The notes beneath the pieces are model-generated. The model searched no databases and was not told where the DNA came from. It was given only the letters and a program-made list of their open reading frames with translations. The position numbers were made by a program, and so were the translations under genes. From assembly GCA_910589135.1 (NCBI GenBank), contig CAJUSL010000069.1, forward strand, positions 1 through 7,902: 7,902 nucleotides of DNA. The letters run 5' to 3'. Below, piece after piece: positions 5,696-7,902 of this stretch; within the stretch, counting starts at the first letter, position 1; the number at the start of each line of letters is the position of its first letter. Source of the stretch: an uncultured Eggerthellaceae bacterium (GTDB lineage Bacteria; Actinomycetota; Coriobacteriia; Coriobacteriales; Eggerthellaceae).

Positions 5696-6443
5696 GGCGG
5701 AAAAGGGCGCCATGGCGGCAGGCGGCCGGGCAGCAACGGCGGCGGCCGCTTGCCTGCTTGCCACCGCCGTGGTATTCGGCCTCCTTGCGCCCGGCGCCCA
5801 GCGGGGCGATGCCTTCGGAACGCAAGAAGCCGACAGGAACGCATCGCCGGCCACCGAACAGGAAAGCGAGTTCCCGCGCATCGACTGGGAGCATTGGCGC
5901 GCCGTGAACCCCGACGTCGTGGGATGGGTCACCGTGCCAGGCACTGCCATCGACCAGCCCATCGTGCAGGCGCGCCCCGAAGACGACGCGTTCTACCTCT
6001 CGCATGCCGTCGACGGAAGCCCCGACGCCATGGGCTGCGCCTTCCTGGACGCGGGCTGCGCCGCCGGCCTCGACGCGCCCAACTGCGTCGTCTACGGCCA
6101 CAACTGGAGCGGGGGCAGGATGTTCGCCGACTTCGCGGACTTCGCAGGCGCGGACTTCGCCGAAGGGCACGGCACCGTCCTGCTGCAAACCCCCGACACC
6201 AGGCGGCGGCTGCAGGTTCGCTGCGTCGAGGTGGCCGACGGCGCGTGCGGCACGAACGTCACCGCCTTCGAAAGCGCTGAAGAGCTGAAGGCGTGGTTCC
6301 AGGCGCGCTACGCCGCAAGCCGCGTGAAGCTGGAAGACGCCCCGGTCGCGGAAAGCGCGCCTGCGCGCGTATACACGTTCTGCACCTGCTCGGACGACGA
6401 GTCGCTCGACCAGCGCGTGCTCGTGTATGCCTACGAGGAATAG
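5688..6443 (+). CDS. Class B sortase, probably dedicated to the upstream surface protein
   Basis: Predicted membrane-bound cysteine transpeptidase that cleaves a sorting signal and links the protein to the cell wall. The 251-residue length fits SrtB (about 220-260). The N-terminal signal anchor is about 16-36, preceded by RR and K. The body shows NPDVVGWVTVPGTAIDQPIV (74-93), the SrtB hallmark. H138 in YGHN, C234 in TFCTCS (230-235) and R243 in DQRVLVYA form the catalytic triad. It is unusually cysteine-rich for an exported domain: C117, C124, C133, C179, C187, C232 and C234. The GTG start at 5688 overlaps the surface protein stop by 8 nt, which suggests translational coupling. ATG at 5712, with AAAAGGG (5701-5707) upstream, is a credible alternative but removes most of the positive n-region. 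The 3' end overlaps dxr on the opposite strand by 13 nt. Class and activity are secure; the substrate is inferred from adjacency. Confidence 0.92.
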   Translation: MRRAEKGAMAAGGRAATAAAACLLATAVVFGLLAPGAQRGDAFGTQEADRNASPATEQESEFPRIDWEHWRAVNPDVVGWVTVPGTAIDQPIVQARPEDDAFYLSHAVDGSPDAMGCAFLDAGCAAGLDAPNCVVYGHNWSGGRMFADFADFAGADFAEGHGTVLLQTPDTRRRLQVRCVEVADGACGTNVTAFESAEELKAWFQARYAASRVKLEDAPVAESAPARVYTFCTCSDDESLDQRVLVYAYEE

Positions 6444-7657
6444 GCGGCAATGTAATCGCGCGCGGCGTCGCGCGAGCGGGCATCCACCTCGACCAGCTGC
6501 TCGATCGCCTCGACCGGGCGCACGTCATGTGCGCCCATGACCGCCTCGACGCAGTCGGCGATGCCGAGATAGGACAGCCCTCCCGCCAGGAACGCCGCCA
6601 CCGCCACCTCGTTCGCCGCGTTCATCGCACACGGCAGCGTGCCTCCCTGCATGCCGGCGGCCCTCGCCAGCGCAAGGCACCTGAACGTGTCGACGTCGGG
6701 GGCGCCGAATTCGAGCGAGCCCAGCGTACGGAAGTCCATCCGCTGGACGGGCGAGTCCCAGCGCTCTGGATAGCTCAAGGCGAACTGGATGGGGATGCGC
6801 ATGTCAGTCGTGCCGAGGTGCGCCTTCACCGACCCGTCTACGAACTCGACCATGGAGTGAATCGCGCTCTGCGGCTGGACCACCACCTCGATGGCCTCGT
6901 AAGGCGCACCGAACAGATGATGGGCCTCGATGACTTCGAGCCCCTTGTTCATGAGCGTGGACGAGTCGATGGTGATCTTCGCGCCCATGTTCCACGTCGG
7001 GTGCGCAAGCGCCTCTGCGGCCGTCACGCCCTCCAACTGCTCGCGCGTCCTGCCCAGGAAGGGACCGCCCGATGCGGTCACCCAAAGGCGGTCGGCTTCC
7101 GCCATGTTCTCACCGAGCAGGCATTGGTAGATGGCACCATGCTCGGAATCGATGGGCATGAGCGCGCCCTCGGGGCGGAACTCGGCAGGCTGCCCCCATG
7201 TCGGACAGCAGGCGTCGGCGGCGTGGGCCAGCGGCATGATGAGGTCGCCCCCTACCACGAGCGACTCCTTGTTGGCCAGCGCGAGGACCTTCCCTGCCGC
7301 AAGCGTTCCGTAGCTGGCACGCAGGCCCTGCGCGCCTACCAGCGAGTTCACCACCACGTCGCATCCGCTGGCGTCGATCAGCTCGAGCACGGCCTGCTCC
7401 CCCACGCCGAAGAAGCCGTGCGTCCGCGATTGCGCCTGCGCGCGGAGGGCGTCCACGTCGGCATCCGCCGCAGCGACACCGAGCGCGAGCGCCCCCACGC
7501 CGAACTCCTGCGCCTGCGCCAGCAACTCCTTGGCGCGCGTGCCCGCCGCAAGCCCCACCACCTCGAGGCGCTCGGGGTTCTTGCGCGCCACGTCGAGGGC
7601 CTGCGTGCCAATGGAACCGGTGGAGCCCAGCACCAAAACCTTTTTCCTGGCCGACAC
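6431..7657 (-). CDS. dxr: 1-deoxy-D-xylulose 5-phosphate reductoisomerase
   Basis: Committed enzyme of the MEP pathway. It rearranges and reduces DXP to 2-C-methyl-D-erythritol 4-phosphate with NADPH and a divalent metal, in the cytoplasm; it is the target of fosmidomycin. The 408 residues are close to the usual 385-405. Landmarks are the NADPH loop GSTGSIG (11-17), ALANKESLV (126-134), the metal-binding PIDSEH (168-173: D170, E172), the flexible substrate loop TASGGPF (194-200), AHPTWNMG (218-225, catalytic-site H219), NKGLE (237-241, third ligand E241) and LPCAMNAANE (341-350). GTG is the start, with a strong AAGGAGGG site five bases upstream. It follows cdsA by 16 nt and is surely co-transcribed with it. 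Downstream, where rseP is often found, its stop instead lies inside the end of the convergent sortase gene. No terminator is evident. Confidence 0.97.
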   Translation of the reverse strand: MSARKKVLVLGSTGSIGTQALDVARKNPERLEVVGLAAGTRAKELLAQAQEFGVGALALGVAAADADVDALRAQAQSRTHGFFGVGEQAVLELIDASGCDVVVNSLVGAQGLRASYGTLAAGKVLALANKESLVVGGDLIMPLAHAADACCPTWGQPAEFRPEGALMPIDSEHGAIYQCLLGENMAEADRLWVTASGGPFLGRTREQLEGVTAAEALAHPTWNMGAKITIDSSTLMNKGLEVIEAHHLFGAPYEAIEVVVQPQSAIHSMVEFVDGSVKAHLGTTDMRIPIQFALSYPERWDSPVQRMDFRTLGSLEFGAPDVDTFRCLALARAAGMQGGTLPCAMNAANEVAVAAFLAGGLSYLGIADCVEAVMGAHDVRPVEAIEQLVEVDARSRDAARDYIAAYSS

Positions 7658-7662
7658 GGCGA

Positions 7663-7670
7663 CCCTCCTT
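7663..7670 (-). promoter_or_regulatory. Strong ribosome binding site fixing the GTG start of dxr
   Basis: On the minus strand AAGGAGGG is followed by TCGCC and then GTG (7657-7655). Near-perfect complementarity to the 16S rRNA tail and ideal spacing support the GTG start, which places the NADPH-binding strand right at the N-terminus, as in other Dxr proteins. The site lies within the 16-nt gap after the cdsA stop. Confidence 0.8.
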
Positions 7671-7673
7671 AGG

Positions 7674-7902
7674 CTAGAGCAGCGGATAGTTGATGCAGCC
7701 GCCCAGAATCAGCAGGATGGCGGCGGTAGTGGACGCGAGGAACAGCGAGTCGCAGCGGTCCAACAGGCCGCCGTGGCCCGGCATGATGGTCCCCGAATCC
7801 TTGAAGCCGGAGTTGCGCTTGATGCGGCTCTCGGCCAAATCGCCCAGCACCTCGGTAAGGCCGCAGATGGCACCGAAGAGGATGGCGAGCGGGAGGGGCA
7901 GG
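7674..7902 (-). CDS. cdsA: Phosphatidate cytidylyltransferase, C-terminal 75 residues (runs off the window)
   Basis: Integral membrane enzyme that makes CDP-diacylglycerol from phosphatidic acid and CTP, the precursor of the major phospholipids. Only the last 75 full codons are here; the start is beyond the right edge. The visible part contains the CdsA signature: GDLAESRIKR, then SGFKDSGTIMPGHGGLLDRCDS. Its acidic and KDSG/PGHGG/DR residues bind metal and substrate. A final hydrophobic helix follows (LFLASTTAAILLILGG), ending CINYPLL. The stop TAG is at 7676-7674, and dxr begins 16 nt later on the same strand. The cdsA-dxr order is the common bacterial one, which anchors the reading of this window as an interrupted cdsA-dxr-rseP-ispG-proS cluster. 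Confidence 0.95.
   Translation of the reverse strand, partial: LPLPLAILFGAICGLTEVLGDLAESRIKRNSGFKDSGTIMPGHGGLLDRCDSLFLASTTAAILLILGGCINYPLL

Noticed and set aside
6456..6475. Hairpin TCGCGCG/CGCGCGA just beyond the sortase stop, as a terminator
   Set aside because: The 7-bp stem has no T-run on either side and lies within dxr codons (VDARSRDAARDY). GC-alternating runs like this readily pair by chance here.
6293..7672. 459-codon plus-strand open frame opposite dxr
   Set aside because: It is antisense to dxr, begins inside the sortase gene in another frame, and shows no protein features.
1..7902. CRISPR array, tRNA or rRNA gene, insertion sequence ends
   Set aside because: I saw no regularly spaced repeats, no cloverleaf or rRNA signature, no transposase motif and no long terminal inverted repeats on either strand.

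Overview
The window is high-GC, actinobacterial-type DNA. The best fit is a gut Coriobacteriia member, probably Eggerthellaceae. This rests on the family style of the genes: a thioester/SpaA/VaFE surface protein with its own class B sortase, and a Coriobacteria-like M50 protease. It is inference, because no rRNA or species marker is present.

Layout: five genes on the minus strand form an interrupted housekeeping cluster, read from right to left. They are cdsA (3' end only, 7674-7902), dxr (6431-7657), then a gap, then an rseP-type site-2 protease (1626-2732), ispG (506-1561) and proS (5' part only, 1-465). In many bacteria cdsA-dxr-rseP-(ispG)-proS lie contiguously. They join CDP-diacylglycerol synthesis, two steps of the MEP isoprenoid pathway (Dxr and IspG), membrane proteolysis and prolyl-tRNA charging.

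Between dxr and rseP sits a two-gene unit on the plus strand. The first gene (3065-5695) encodes an 876-residue secreted surface protein. Its order is signal peptide, Cys-Gln thioester adhesin domain, two SpaA/prealbumin-like domains, two T-Q ester (VaFE) domains, a non-LPXTG sorting signal (YYKTG), a membrane segment and an Arg-rich tail. The second gene (5688-6443) overlaps its end and encodes a class B sortase that probably anchors it. The sortase gene runs tail to tail into dxr with a 13-nt overlap and no visible terminator. The 332-nt divergent region 2733-3064 must hold the start signals of the surface operon and probably a promoter for rseP-ispG-proS, which has been cut off from dxr.

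Most notable points: the adhesin-sortase cassette inside an essential operon; the unorthodox sorting motif; a first T-Q domain that has lost its ester-forming Gln; and an RseP homologue that seems to lack a PDZ domain and carries an extra winged-helix-like insert. I saw no RNA genes, CRISPR arrays, insertion sequences or transposase remnants.
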